DNA of 64,000 bases from the NCBI RefSeq assembly GCF_954871325.1, contig NC_088775.1, positions 69,045,561 to 69,109,560 of the forward strand. The letters are read 5' to 3'. Below the pieces are notes generated by a model. The model was not told the origin of the DNA. It worked only from the letters and a program-made list of their open reading frames with translations, and searched no databases. The translations under genes were made by a program, and so were the position numbers. The stretch comes from Gordionus sp. m RMFG-2023. Lineage: Eukaryota; Nematomorpha; Gordioida; Chordodea; Parachordodidae. The number at the start of each line of letters is the position of its first letter. Position 1 is the first letter of the stretch. Below are positions 26,101 through 37,269 of this stretch, in pieces.

Positions 26101-29100
26101 GGTCCTACCAATTGGGAGGATCTGAAATTAAATACTTTGAAGAACAAGGATTTAAGTCGGGTAAAATTGAGTTTAAAGGTAGAAAAAACTTGGAAAAATA
26201 AACATGATTCTTTTAAAAAATACAAAAAGAATTGTTAATTGTTGATGATTGTATTATGAGGGGAAACAGGGCCGTAATTCCATGTAAATTACGCAGTAAA
26301 ATTGTGGTTTTATTATATGCAGGACATCAAGGTCGGGACAAGATGAAATCTTGGGCTCGGGAATATGTATAGTGGCCTGGTATGGGTAACGATATTGAAA
26401 GGATCACAAGGAAATATGTTCTCTGTAATAGCTGTGCACTGCCCCGTAAAGAGGTGGTCAAACGTGTCCCCGATCAAAGAAACCATGGGAGCGTCTCCAC
26501 ATAAATTTTTTTGATCTTAATAAAAAGTCATACTTTCTTGTGGTAGATTCGTATTCTAAGTGGATAGAATATGCAGAGGTTCATGATACCACTAAAATAG
26601 TTATGAAATTACGGGAATTATATGCCCGATTCGTTTGCCGGACACAATAGTGTCTGATGGGGGCCCAGCCTTCGTAAGTGATGAGTTTAAACAGCTTGCG
26701 CCGCCGTGTCATCCCAGCTCGAATGGACAAGCTGAGAGGATGATAGCGATTGTTAAAGATTGGATTAGGAAGGCTGGTAATCATAAGGATGAGGCGTACA
26801 TGTCTCAATTATATTACCTTAATTATCACAATCGATAGGGGGTTACGCCTGTGGAGTTATTTTTAGGTAGACAAACACGGGGTCCCTTAGATTTCTTGAA
26901 ACCAAAAGGGAATGTTACTGCCTCATTGGGAGAAAAAGCAGGGGCAAAGTTTTCTGTGGCAGAAGATCTGGGCAAGGCTATTTGATAATAAGGAAAGGAA
27001 ATGGGAAAAGGGAAGAATCATACAGAATATGGGATCAAAATTAAATCAGGTCAATTTGGACAGTGGGGTTCTTGTGGTGAGGCATAATGATCACCTCAAG
27101 ATTAGGATATAAAAGTAAAAGAACTACGTTTATAAGGTTTAGGAGCTACGGATAGATGTATTGACTGATATAATCGGGTTATATTCCGGCTGTAATAATA
27201 TTGGCTTATAAAGGGAAGGGATGGGTGTGTTTTCTCATTTTCGGGGTTCAATTTAGACAAGCTATACCAATATAAGTGATCTGATTGAGAGAGGGTCATA
27301 AAAGAGAGTACAAATATATTTGAATAGAAAAGTTTTTTTGTTATGTCTTTAGTCTGATGATTAACATTGTGTCAAGTGGAAAGGAATTAAGTATTGGTAA
27401 AAAAAAAATTTTTTATATCGGCAATGTCTGCCAGATGTTTATTTTGTGTTGGTTTATTTTTCTGTAAATTTTTATAGGCAGTGTCGATAAGTATTTTTTT
27501 TTAAAAAAATTTTTCTCTCTCTTGTAATTTACATTTTTGTCCCCCGTTTTATTTTCTCATTATACGACAACTGCAGTAATGAAAAGAAAGAGAAACGATG
27601 TTGAGATTCAGCTATATGGGGCATGTGTGGGAAATAATATTTTGGTGTTAAAAATTTGTTTGTTTGTTCAGACTATTTGCCTATCACTTTCGTTGTAGTG
27701 ATGTTAAAAGTTGATGTTACTTTGTTTATTTTTTTTATAAGAAGTTTTAAACAAAAGATATTATTTATTTTTGTGTAAATCTTTTTAAAAATTCATTTAG
27801 AGCTTGTAAATCATTAAAATATTTAAGTTATTTTAAAAAAAACATTTAGAGTTTGTGAATTAAAATATTTAAGTTATTTTTAAAAAAAAAATTTACACAA
27901 AAATAAATAATATTTTTTGTTTAAAACTTCTTATAAAAAAAATAAACAAATAAACATCAACTTTTAACATCACTACAACGAAAGCGATTTCACAACCTAG
28001 ACCAGGCAACTGGTCTGAACAAACAAACAAATTTTTACCAAATTTTTTTGATGAAGTTGGTAGGGGTATTAATCTCATTAATAATCATGTGATAATAGTA
28101 ATAGTACTTTTATTACTCTCGGGGGTGGAATACTATTACTATTATTGCATGATTATAGTTTGATCCGTCTATTTAATGTTAAATTTAATACCTAAAATTT
28201 TTAACAAAAAGGTAAAGGGGATATATGATAGAAAAATTAGGACACTTTTAATTCTATCTTATTTTATATTAGTGTTATATAAGTAAATTTATATAGTTTT
28301 TAGGTTAAAGGATTTTAGGTTAAAGGATTTTAGGTTAAAGGATTTTAGGTTAAAGTATAAATCGTAGGTCTTCAAAACCTATAATAATTTATTTAAAAGT
28401 TAAATCTTATTTATTAATTAACATTTTGGAAAAATTCTCAGCTGCTTCAAAGCTATGCTTTAAGTAATATAAGCTATATATGTCGTTGCCCATTTTCACT
28501 ATTCTCACCATAGGAGCTGTATTTTCTATCTTTGCAGGAAAAAAATGGACGTATACTCCTTTTTTTTTATTGGGATCTTTTAGGCTGCATTAATAGTGGA
28601 GACGGATCCGATTTTTACATCCGTTCCGTCAAAAGTCAATCTCATTAAAAATGATATATATGTTCATAGTGCGTCCGTTCCAATACCTTCAGTCTTAAAA
28701 ACGGATCCGGCAAATTTTGAAGTCAAAATATTTTGACTTTTTGATCCGGAAAATCTTATAGAGCATTATAACGTTACTTACAATTTTTTTATAGTCTATG
28801 AACATTTATATCATTTTTAATGAGTTTGACTTTTGACGGAACGGATGTAAAAACGGATCCGTCTCCACTATGAATGCAGCCTTACCCCCTTTTTATTTTC
28901 TTATTTATATCATTAATATGATAAAGATAATAACTACGATAGAGATGTTAATAAATATTAAGCTGAAGCCACAATTTTCCCTTTTTACAAATAGAATTCA
29001 ATAGTTTGGTTAATACTGGTAATTTATATTTATATTACACCTGGATCAAACCTAGCTCAACTGGACTGTCAGGAATTTTTATAGAACATCATTTAAAAAT

Positions 29101-30569
29101 TTTTTAGAACAAGGATTCCTAATAAACCTCATTTTTTTAAAAAAATATCTAAACCTGAACCTGGAAAAAGATCTCTGTAAAAATTTTATTTGCTGGAAAT
29201 ATAATGAGAAAAATGTTTATAAATTTAGATCAATAATGATAATGAATATTATATAAGCTTTCCAACATATGATGGCCTATTTTTGGTATAGAATTATTGG
29301 TCATATGTTACTTAAACAAAATCAATTAAAAAATAGATTAAAAATGGTGAAATAAGATAAATCATGAGTTTATTGTTTAAGTGTGAAATACTGGATAAAT
29401 ACTAAAAAAATCAAGTTCTCTCCCCAATGCCTTGCATTTACATGGTTTCAACTGGTGTTGTTAAATGGCCCAATTTTTAAAACAGCCCGATAATATTATT
29501 ATAGCTAAAATCTTAATTGGACCATTTTTAAAAATTGATCCAAATCGGACCATTTAACAATAATTCAAATTTAGCTTTTTAAATAAACACAATATTATTA
29601 AATATATAAATAATTTTTGTTGAATCCTTAATTTTTAATTGCATTTTAATTATTTGAATAAATAAATATATATTGTCATCAAAAAAAGGCCAAGTTCTAG
29701 GGGATTTAATATCTATTCTAATAATGCCCTTTGATTTATTTTTATAATACCATAAGTGCAGACAGAATTATCAATGCCAGAAGGTTTGCCATGAATTATG
29801 GTTTCAGCAAGGAAAGACCATTTGTTTATTAATTCTAGATGAGTTTTATTAAAATCATTTGCTATAATAATTAAAATATTAAACAGCCTTATTTTTTATT
29901 ATATAATTTAATTACATTTATAAGGAATCTTGCCAATAACCATCAGAAATGAAGTTGCTAAAGACACACAATATGATGCAGAGGAGCCTAAGCCCATTCC
30001 TATTGGAATTTGGGATTCAATTGAAACAATAAAGCCACTTGTGTTTCTCTGATTTTCACATTGAAAATTTGTATCACTTAATTAATTATAAAACATTAGT
30101 AATCATTCAAATATACCTTTTTATAACAATAAAATAATATAAATATACAAATGCTCTAATAGACAACATTATTAATGGTGGAAATTCTTTAATATTTTGG
30201 GAATTATTGCCATTAAATAGTTGAAATTTTTTTTTATCAAATTCATAGTTAAAAGATTCATCATCTAAGAATAAATATTAATTATAAAATATGCTTGAAA
30301 ACTTACCATATGTAAAATTTTGTTTAGACAGTTTCTCTAAGCTAAATGCATAGGAGAAGCCTAATTTCTTAAATTGCAAATTTATAATATCTTCATTGTT
30401 TCTAACTATTTTAATATAAGTATATTTGTTTAAACTACAAGCTAAAACAAGCTAATATATATATTAAAAAACGGTTAACATTTAATTAAACCTTTCCATA
30501 AACAGCAGCATGCTCACCATGTAATATAATCTTACTTGGTGCAGAAACACAAACTTTTTTAATTTTCAT
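17135..30569 (-). CDS. MVK: Mevalonate kinase (9 exons)
   Basis: Exons in coding order: 30569-30492, 30451-30307, 30264-30117, 30046-29916, 29861-29751, 22738-22587, 19453-19301, 18242-18038 and 17262-17135. All are GT-AG, phases agree, and the total is 1251 nt (416 aa; human enzyme 396 aa). It phosphorylates mevalonate with ATP in the isoprenoid pathway. GHMP-kinase marks: N-terminal [16 protein letters not shown] with K13 matching human K13; the ATP loop [12 protein letters not shown] (138-149); [11 protein letters not shown] with E187 and catalytic D198; [23 protein letters not shown]; and C-terminal [14 protein letters not shown] (356-369). A ~15-residue insertion precedes the last motif. 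Introns 5 (7.0 kb) and 6 (2.8 kb) are swollen by transposons, while introns 1-4 are 40-70 bp. No catalytic residue is missing, so the gene looks functional. Confidence 0.96.
19711..21649 (-). mobile_element. hAT element inside mevalonate kinase intron 6
   Basis: Termini TAGACCTGTAAGCCG (left) and CGGCGCACAGGTCTA (right) form an inverted pair. The flanks TGTATAAT (19703-19710) and GGTATAAT (21650-21657) agree in 7 of 8 bases. Both ends carry GC-rich, GCCGC-containing subterminal blocks (19720-19785 and 21540-21645). The 1.94-kb body holds a decayed minus-strand transposase. Confidence 0.82.
20090..20420 (-). pseudogene. hAT transposase C-terminal remnant
   Basis: Minus-strand blocks [19 protein letters not shown] and then, in another frame, [16 protein letters not shown] correspond to the LAxxxLxIPA and FSxAGxxxxxxR parts of the hAT dimerisation domain. 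Frames shift between blocks and stops intervene. The rest of the transposase is not recognisable in this copy. Confidence 0.65.
21813..22072. mobile_element. GC-rich-ended MITE copy
   Basis: The AT-rich body is punctuated by ACCCGGACCRGG and CGGGCATTTTAAAA blocks and ends GTGCCTCTGCAGGTCTCTG. It is collinear with the copies at 41956-42309 and 45868-46092, including the shared core TTTTAAATCRCCATTRTTACCTA. It lies in mevalonate kinase intron 6. Confidence 0.7.
22739..25149. other. Part of mevalonate kinase intron 5 without recognised genes
   Basis: Mostly AT-rich. A less AT-rich block at 23040-23560 contains a short internal repeat (TGGTGCCCATATAAGGCCC and GGGTGCCAGTATAGTC) but no recognisable protein. 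A 50-codon plus-strand open stretch near 24130-24287 has no ATG and no recognised family. Confidence 0.4.
25150..25715. repeat. Inverted-repeat (foldback/MITE-like) element
   Basis: Arms of about 165 bp (25160-25325 and 25550-25712) pair as reverse complements, sharing TTCAATAAAAAGAAAGACTG and AATATTTTATTTAATGTTGA. A ~230-bp AT-rich spacer lies between. It ends directly against the gypsy fragment, so it may have inserted in or next to that element. Confidence 0.7.
25718..27118 (+). mobile_element. Ty3/gypsy fossil fragment (RNase H and integrase part), broken
   Basis: Fragment of the same family as the large element at 47070-60777. It covers the RNase H region and most of the integrase region in the usual gypsy order. 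The gag, protease and reverse transcriptase parts are absent. The copy is broken in several places and no LTR could be delimited. It sits in mevalonate kinase intron 5, antisense to that gene. Confidence 0.88.
27641..28042. repeat. Inverted-repeat element with ~150-bp arms
   Basis: The left arm 27641-27780 and right arm 27888-28042 are reverse complements (shared AAAAATTTGTTTGTTTGTTC, ACGAAAG and ATTTTTGTGTAAAT). The ~105-bp loop holds two tandem copies of a TTTAGAGYTTGTRAAT unit. The arm tips read TTTGGT and ACCAAA. Noncoding; it would fold into one long hairpin. Confidence 0.8.
28081..28156. repeat. 26-bp-arm hairpin
   Basis: 28081-28106 and 28131-28156 pair in 24 of 26 positions (GTAATAGTA against TACTATTAC in the core, ATAATCATG at the base). 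The 24-nt loop contains CGGGGG. It lies 38 bp to the right of the larger inverted-repeat element. Confidence 0.75.
28296..28355. repeat. Four tandem copies of a 15-bp unit
   Basis: GATTTTAGGTTAAAG repeated four times, with one change in the first copy. The TTAGG word is telomere-like, but the 15-bp period is not that of a telomere. Confidence 0.85.
28583..28881. mobile_element. PIF/Harbinger-like MITE
   Basis: 299 bp with long inverted arms. The left end GGCTGCATTAATAGTGGAG matches the right end CTCCACTATGAATGCAGCC, and the arms continue through GACGGATCCG and ACATCCGTTCCGTC. TTA flanks both sides (28580-28582 and 28882-28884). A 3-bp TTA duplication with a GGC-type terminus is characteristic of PIF/Harbinger. 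Noncoding; lies in mevalonate kinase intron 5. Confidence 0.88.
29453..29566. mobile_element. hAT-like MITE, same family as 58550-58771
   Basis: Starts TGGTGTTGTTAAATGGCCC and ends GGACCATTTAACAATAATT, an imperfect inverted pair that matches the TAGTGTTGTTAAACGG ends of the copy at 58550. Internal ATTTTTAAAA and GATAATATTATTATAGC blocks also correspond. It is shorter and more decayed, and no clear target duplication remains. Confidence 0.6.
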
Positions 30570-30649
30570 ATCAAATGCATGAGTGGTATAAAAGTCTCAA
30601 AACATGTGTTTATATCATCTATAATGTGGGGTAATATAAAACAATTACA

Positions 30650-33640
30650 TGTTAATACGGGAAATTTTAGCGCGAAATGTATTATCGCGAATGCATTACC
30701 GCAAATATCGATTACTGCGAATATAATGAACGCCTTTATTTAAAAGCAATAAATGGTGTCATATAAAGTTATTTTATATTTTTATTCAACACGCTTGTTT
30801 TTTTTTCTTTAATAAACAAATATTTAAAAAAAGTTGTTTATTATTTTTTTTAGTAAAATTTTTTTTACGTATTTTAATAAATTTTTTTACGTATTTTTTT
30901 TATCTAATGGAAAAAATAGTAATTTTAAAATTGATGCTTATTTAATATATTTTTATTTAATAGAAATTAAGATATAATTTAGAACTAAAAGATTTTTCTA
31001 CTTTAAAACAGTTTGTGAGTAATTATGAGAAGAATACCTTATCAAATTATTATATTTAAAACATTTATATTCCAATTGTTAAAATTTTTTATAGATGTTG
31101 AGGAATTTAACAATATTCCCAAACAATAGGGTCAATTAATGGGATTAATTGAATGTCTTATTTAATCATGAATTAGGTTTTTATTATAATTTTGATACAA
31201 TTAAAAATGTAATATTCATTATATAAATTAACCTTCATGCAATTTTGTCATATAATGTTAATAAAGTAAAACAACCTATATATCCTGGTACACCAGACTT
31301 TTATGCTTTTCATATTTATATAGATGCATGGCCTAAGCTTAATGTTCTAAGATTTATAAATACAATTTTTTATTTTAATCGTAAGGTGAATGTAATATCA
31401 AAATTTACTAAATAATATTTATTCAGTTTGATATTTTATATATAAAAATAAAATATTTCTGTTAGCTTATTAAGACATGGTGACAGATTTCTTAATCAAA
31501 TCCCAAATATGCTATTATTTTTTTACATAACATAAAAATAAATTGGCTGAAAGATACTAAAATAAATTGCAAGGGACTTGTGAAAAACATGAACATCAAT
31601 GTCTACAGCTTATTCTTATGTCATTGAAAATTTAGGAAAGGCTTCAAATTTTGATCTCTTCAATAAATTGTTTCAAATAATTCTTAATATTATAACTTTG
31701 CTAATTATGTTACTCCTAATATTTCTATTTATAGGATTTTCACAATCTGTTTTATACTTTGTTTAAATCTTTCAAACCTAAAAATTTACTTTATTTAAAT
31801 ATTTATTATATTGTGTAATTCTTATAATATTTTTAATGGTGATCAGGCATTGCAAAAAACTATTCTATGAATCCTCCTATGAATATATCTTAAACAATAT
31901 AATTTAACATAAAGAATTATTTTTATTGTTTTTTTTGTCAAAAATATTGAATGTTTATTATTTATAACAAATCTATTTTATATTTTTTATTCTATATTTT
32001 AGAAATATATTGAAAATATATATAGAAATAAAATTTGTAAGAATACAATAATATATTATAATTCTATATATATATAATTAAAATTATGTATTATAAAATA
32101 CAATAATATATTATAATTGTAAATATATATACAGAAATAAAATTTGATATATTAGAATCCAATATAAATTATAAATTGCTTTTTATTAGGTTTTTGAAAT
32201 CTTGATTGTTATGTTTTCTGGAAGCTCTATTAGATTGTATTTGGTTCCTATATATTTTTAAATTTAATATAAACATTCTAAATATATAATTATTTGTTTT
32301 ATTTATGGTTTCCTAAAAAAATTTCGAAAGATTTTGAAGAGAATATCCAGTGTAGTCTAAAGTTTTGGTTGCTATAATTTTTGTTATATAAAATAAAGGA
32401 AAAATGTTTACTATTTGGTAGCTTAATTTGAGAGCCTAATATATTTTTTGAAATATTTTGAGATGAAGAGAATTCGAATGCTATTTTTATTTTATATTTA
32501 ATAAAAATTAAAACACAAAATATACTAGCTGGAATAGTTTTTGACTGAGGGCCTAAATTTTTTGGTATATTTTGAAAATGATATTGGGAATATAAGTTTG
32601 TGGCTATTTTTTTGTTAAGTAAAATGTTTACTCTCTGGTATCTTAACTTGAGTGCCTAACAAATTTTTTGAAATAATTTGAGATGAAGATAATTTGACTG
32701 CTAATGTATTTTAATAAACAATAAACATTTAATTTTTAGTGATACCATATAGTTGAGTGTTTTCTGTATTGGAATGTGGTAGGTTAATTGTTTCAGTCAT
32801 ATTTTGATTAGCTTGGGAAAAATCTTTTTTAAAATACATGTATATTATAATATCATTTTCAAAAATTGCTAACTGTGAAATATTTTATAATTTTTAAATA
32901 ATACTCTTTTTTTGCATTTTTTTAGGCCTTTTGTGTATTGATCCTCGTTTGTATTTTATGGGCATTTTAATATTTTTCATTATATTCTTATCCCCTTCTT
33001 GTAAAACTAATGAATTTTTATCTGAAATTAATCCTTTTTGAGAAGAATAATGAGCTGATGATTATTCTTCTCATAATTACTCACAACCTGTTTTAAAGTA
33101 GAAAAATATTTTAGTTCTAAATTATATCTTAATTCCTATTAAATAAAAATATATTAAATAAGCATCAATTTTAAAATTACCATTTTTTCCATTAGATAAA
33201 AAATATACGTAAAAAAATTTATTAAAAAAAATACGTAAAAAAATTTATTAAAAAAAAATACGTAAAAAAAAATTTATTAAAAAAAATAATAAACAACTTT
33301 TTTTTAATATTTATATGTAAAACAAGCGTGTTGAATAAAAAAATAAAATAACTTTATATGACACCATTTATTGCTGTTAAATAAAGGCGTTCGAATATAA
33401 TATTGCAAATACATTACCACGAATGCAGCATAGCGACTACATTATAGCGAATAAATTACAGCGAATGCATTATCGCGAAAATATTAAAGCTAATTTAATA
33501 TAAGAATGCATTGGTGCAAATGTATGATCGCGCTTACACGCGATTGTATTAGCGCGAATGTATTATCGAGAAATAATCGCGAATGCATTGTCTCAAATGC
33601 ATTGTCGTGAATGCATTATCTTAAATGAATTACATTACTT
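30650..33640. mobile_element. ~3-kb foldback element with 14-bp-repeat termini
   Basis: Inverted arms of about 330-390 bp (30720-31040 and 33046-33400) share AACGCCTTTATTTAA, GCAATAAATGGTGTCATATA, CAACACGCTTG and, innermost, TTCTTCTCATAATTACTCAC. Outside each arm lies an array of 14-bp units of type GCGAATGCATTATC (30665-30740 and about 33400-33640). The 2-kb interior has no recognised transposase. It contains a 47-residue open stretch at 31272-31415 and a diverged direct repeat (~32370-32480 and 32600-32705). It lies just upstream of the mevalonate kinase start. Confidence 0.75.
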
Positions 33641-33689
33641 GCAATAACGATAATGAGTTTGATGAAAATTACAATTTTATATTTATCGA

Positions 33690-34000
33690 CATTTAGACAG
33701 ACCTAGTTGAACCTGGCAATTATGTCAAAATCGAGCTTGGGTTTAAAAATATTTTATTATTTTTTTTGAAAATAGGGCTAAGGCTTTCTATTTTTATGAC
33801 TCAAAATATATAAAAAAGATTCAAAGCAATAAAATAGATTTCTCTATGATTAGAATAAAGGAATTAATATTTATATTAATTGATTGTTTAAATATGCGTT
33901 TAGTTATATTTTTTAATTAAATTTGGGATAGGACAACTCGGGCCTAAAATTTAAATAATGGCTAGGCTCGGGCTTAAAAATATATAAAGATTTTGAATGG
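33690..34000. mobile_element. Possible decayed GC-rich-ended MITE
   Basis: Blocks ACTCGGGCCTAAAATTTAAA and GGCTCGGGCTTAAAAATATA resemble the body of the MITE family at 41956-42309, and CAGACCTAGTTGAACC may be its left end. The similarity is weak and the limits are uncertain. Confidence 0.35.
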
Positions 34001-34082
34001 AGCTTTGTCTGAAATAGATTAAATTAGCAAGGCGCTAAGAAAAGTCATATTTAAAACATTGAGCCAAACAGATAATTAGTCC

Positions 34083-35035
34083 TCAGAAATCATTTTTATT
34101 ATTTTTGAGTGAGACATTTAGTATTAACTTGGTAAGCATTTTTTTGATCAAGGCCATAGTATCACAACAAGACATGAAACAATATTCAGCATCATAGATA
34201 GATTGTCGAATTGAATGGCTACACATCTCAGAACTTAATTCATGTAATCTCTGATGATGAAATTTCGACTATTGTGACTCAGGATTGGGAAAAACAATAG
34301 AATAATGATTTCCTTAATTGATTTTTGTTAGGTTCTTGCTTCTCGAAGAGTCTCTTTCTAGTTATGTGATTATAGATAAAAAAAATGGATATTGAAAAAT
34401 ATTAACTATATGTTTAGCTAAGATTGAATGAATCGAACATACCTCATGTATTATTAAAAATAACTTAGCAATTTTTATAACAAATTATAATATATTTCCA
34501 TTTTAGTTCAGTTGCTATATTTTATTAATCTGGCGAATATCATATATTTTATTAGAGTGGCGAAACTAGTGATTGTGCATTACTATCGTCATTTTGTTCT
34601 GAAGATGAGAAAATTTTTGGAATAAATATTTACTTTGTGAGAGCAATCTTTGTTCTTGCAAAACAATGTTGTTTACTTCAAGTGTACAACCCTAAATCGA
34701 AAGGCAGAAAATATCCTTTTTACATTTTCTGTGCCATCATACTTTTTTACATTTTCTATGAAGCGTAGCCATATAAATCCTTATGTTATTCTGGGAGATA
34801 GAAAAATTGGTTTAAACATAAAAATTTTTTTATTAAGAAGCACCCCCCTCCCTCCTCCAAAAGAACAACTCGAATAAATAATTAGCCCTAATAATACGAA
34901 GAAATTAAAATATTAATGGATTTAGACCGACTACCAATAATAAAAAGACGCCTTACCATTCAAACTATGTTTTTCGCGAACAGACTCTTTTGACACAGGG
35001 GCAATGATATATATAACTATAGATTGGCGATTCAT
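34083..35035 (-). CDS. Putative small protein gene, 3 exons, unrecognised
   Basis: Exons in coding order: 35035-34957 (ATG start, donor GTAAGG), 34598-34567 (acceptor TCTTCAG, donor GTTTCG) and 34268-34083 (acceptor ACAATAG, stop TGA). Phases 1 and 0 match across both introns; the total is 297 nt, 98 aa. The N-terminus (MNRQSIVIYIIAPVSKESV) has a short hydrophobic stretch. The middle is short and Asn/Asp-rich. The C-terminal exon is likely helical, with LHELSSEMCSHSIRQS, YDAEYCFMSCCDTMA and four Cys. I recognise no family. Support is the open frames and consistent splice phases only. The middle donor is not consensus, so the model is tentative. It lies upstream of, and on the same strand as, mevalonate kinase. 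Confidence 0.42.
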
Positions 35036-35579
35036 TTATTCAATGCATTATAAAAGTGTCCACACATTGTAATCAGCTGTAGCGCCATTTTGTAGTTTGG
35101 TTATCCATTATTTGTCAGCAAGAAATATTAATATATAGAAAACAAGTTACTACGATAAATTGAGGATTGTAAATTGGTTTTTTACACATGATTAAGTTCA
35201 ATAATTTATAAAATTTTGCTGGAAAAAGAGGATAGGATATGATGCTACCTTTAAATGAATTAATTGACAACTAGATTAAAAATTTAAATTATCTCCTTGA
35301 TTTAAAATGGTAATGATCAGAATTATAACCTAAACTTTTCGTTGGTGAGAATACAATGATTGTTGTCTCAAAGCACAAGTATCAATTTTTATTCTATATT
35401 TTTGATATGTTTTAGCATGATGTGGGTTATAAATGATGTGAGTTATAAATTTTATTAACAAAGTTAAACGAATTAATCCAGCTGAATAACCAAGATCCAG
35501 ATTACCACGTACTGTAAAAGTACCCAGGTTACCTTGTATTCACCTTCTCTTTCAGATGTAATTTCCAAATATTATTTTT

Positions 35580-36165
35580 GCAATCTTTAATATATATAAG
35601 ATGGAATTAGACATATCTACATTTACTCAAAATTTCTGTAAGACCTTAATCTTAATATAACTTTAATACATATAAGATAAAAATGAGGACTAAGTTCCTT
35701 CTTAAATCCTTTAAAACCAAATTTCTAATATAATCAATTTAAGTATAGACTTTAATTTCTAATATAATCAATTTTAATATAGACTTAAATCCTTTAAGAC
35801 CTTAATTTCTAATATAATCAAATTAGTATAGAATGTATTTTTAGACTAAATTCTAAGTTATACACCATTTTACTTTTCTGCTTCAATCCCCTTCTCTTAT
35901 ATTAATTCTATCCTCCATTTCAGATTCCATTTTAAATTTTACTTTTCTGTTTAATCTCCCCTCCTCTTATGTTAATTTTAGAACTAAGTTTACTAAGTTA
36001 TCCTTCATTTTATTTTTTTTAGGTTTTAATCTACCCTTCTCTTATAGTAATTTAAAACTAAGTTTACTAAACTATTCACCATTTTATTTTATTTTTAAAT
36101 CTCCTCTTCTCCTATATTAAATATATCCTCCATTTTAGATTCCATTTTAAATTATTATTTATATC
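35580..36165. repeat. Diverged tandem-repeat region
   Basis: Two sets of degenerate repeats. Units with AATTTCTAATATAATCAATTT, about 45-55 bp each, occur near 35715-35835. Longer units with CCATTTTACTTTTCTG, CCYCTTCTCTTATATTAA and ACTAAGTTTACTAA occur about every 75-115 bp at 35865-36160. Noncoding. Confidence 0.6.
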
Positions 36166-37269
36166 CTTTTTAAAATTATTAAATTTAGCATTCAGAACTC
36201 CATCTTATTTTTTATTTATTCATGTATTATAATTTTGTTGGGTTCCTTTTATTATTATTTATTATTTTTGTTTGTTTTCTTTTCCTTTTATTTCCAAAAT
36301 GATCATAACTTTGGAATATTATAAATAAATGGTAATTTATAATTTTGTAATTTAATTTATAATTTTTAGAAATTTTGAATATTATAAATAAATAACATGT
36401 AAATTACTAAACTATTATGATCTCCATGTTTTTTTATTTTAATTATTTTATTTACTTTTCTGTAATAAATTAGATATCGAAACGGAAACAACTAGAGTAG
36501 TTCTACATAATTGTTTTCTTTTTCACCCATTTATATTATATTTAAGAATTTTTCTGCCATACTCAAAACTTAAAATAAATTTTAAATTTTAATTTATATT
36601 GCAATACTTTTATATTTATCGTAATTTACCCAATCACTCGGATCCTAGTAAATACTCCGGATTAAAGGTTAATATTTCGCTTATTTATTTTCTCTCCATA
36701 AATTTTTTTGTCGCTTTTACCTCCTTTTATCCTCCCAAATTTATTTTATAAAAGATTTAATTTTCTTAAGATATATAGTTTTTCTAACTGTATTTAGTCC
36801 TACACGAAATTCTTTATCTCAAAATATAGAACGAAATAGAATATTTAATAATGGGGCACTAGTTTTTCTCCGACTTCGTCTAGTTTTATTTAAAAAAAAA
36901 CAAAAAAAAAACAACAATTATATTATGGAAAATGATGATCGCATATACAGTTATTAAAATTTATTTTTATTTAACTACAAACTCTTATTTAAAATTTAAA
37001 CTATACAATGTAAAAGAGTCAATACTACCCTTATTAGCCTTATTTGCTCTTCTATTTCCCATGAGCGATTAAATATAGTTTTGACACACACGGTTTATTT
37101 TTCGCTCTAGATAATCATAAGCTGTTACTAAATTATATACTCCCATCACCAGTCTTTAACACATTTGAGAAACATATAGTTAATAATAATATAGTTGTTC
37201 TTTTGATTTCTCTTTTTGACCTGCAAAACTTTTAGATTTTGATTCCTATCTTAGAACGGTAAATAATAT
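36166..37269. other. No recognised feature
   Basis: Very AT-rich. The last ~60 bp before the LINE could be its untranslated leader. No gene is supported. Confidence 0.4.

Noticed and set aside
29717-29750. A 22-nt or 33-nt micro-intron after mevalonate kinase exon 5
   Set aside because: Both choices lead straight into a stop. The true next exon was found at 22738-22587 with matching phase and family motifs.
34650-34877. 75-codon plus-strand open frame
   Set aside because: Opposite strand to the better-supported small gene, no motif, low complexity at the end.
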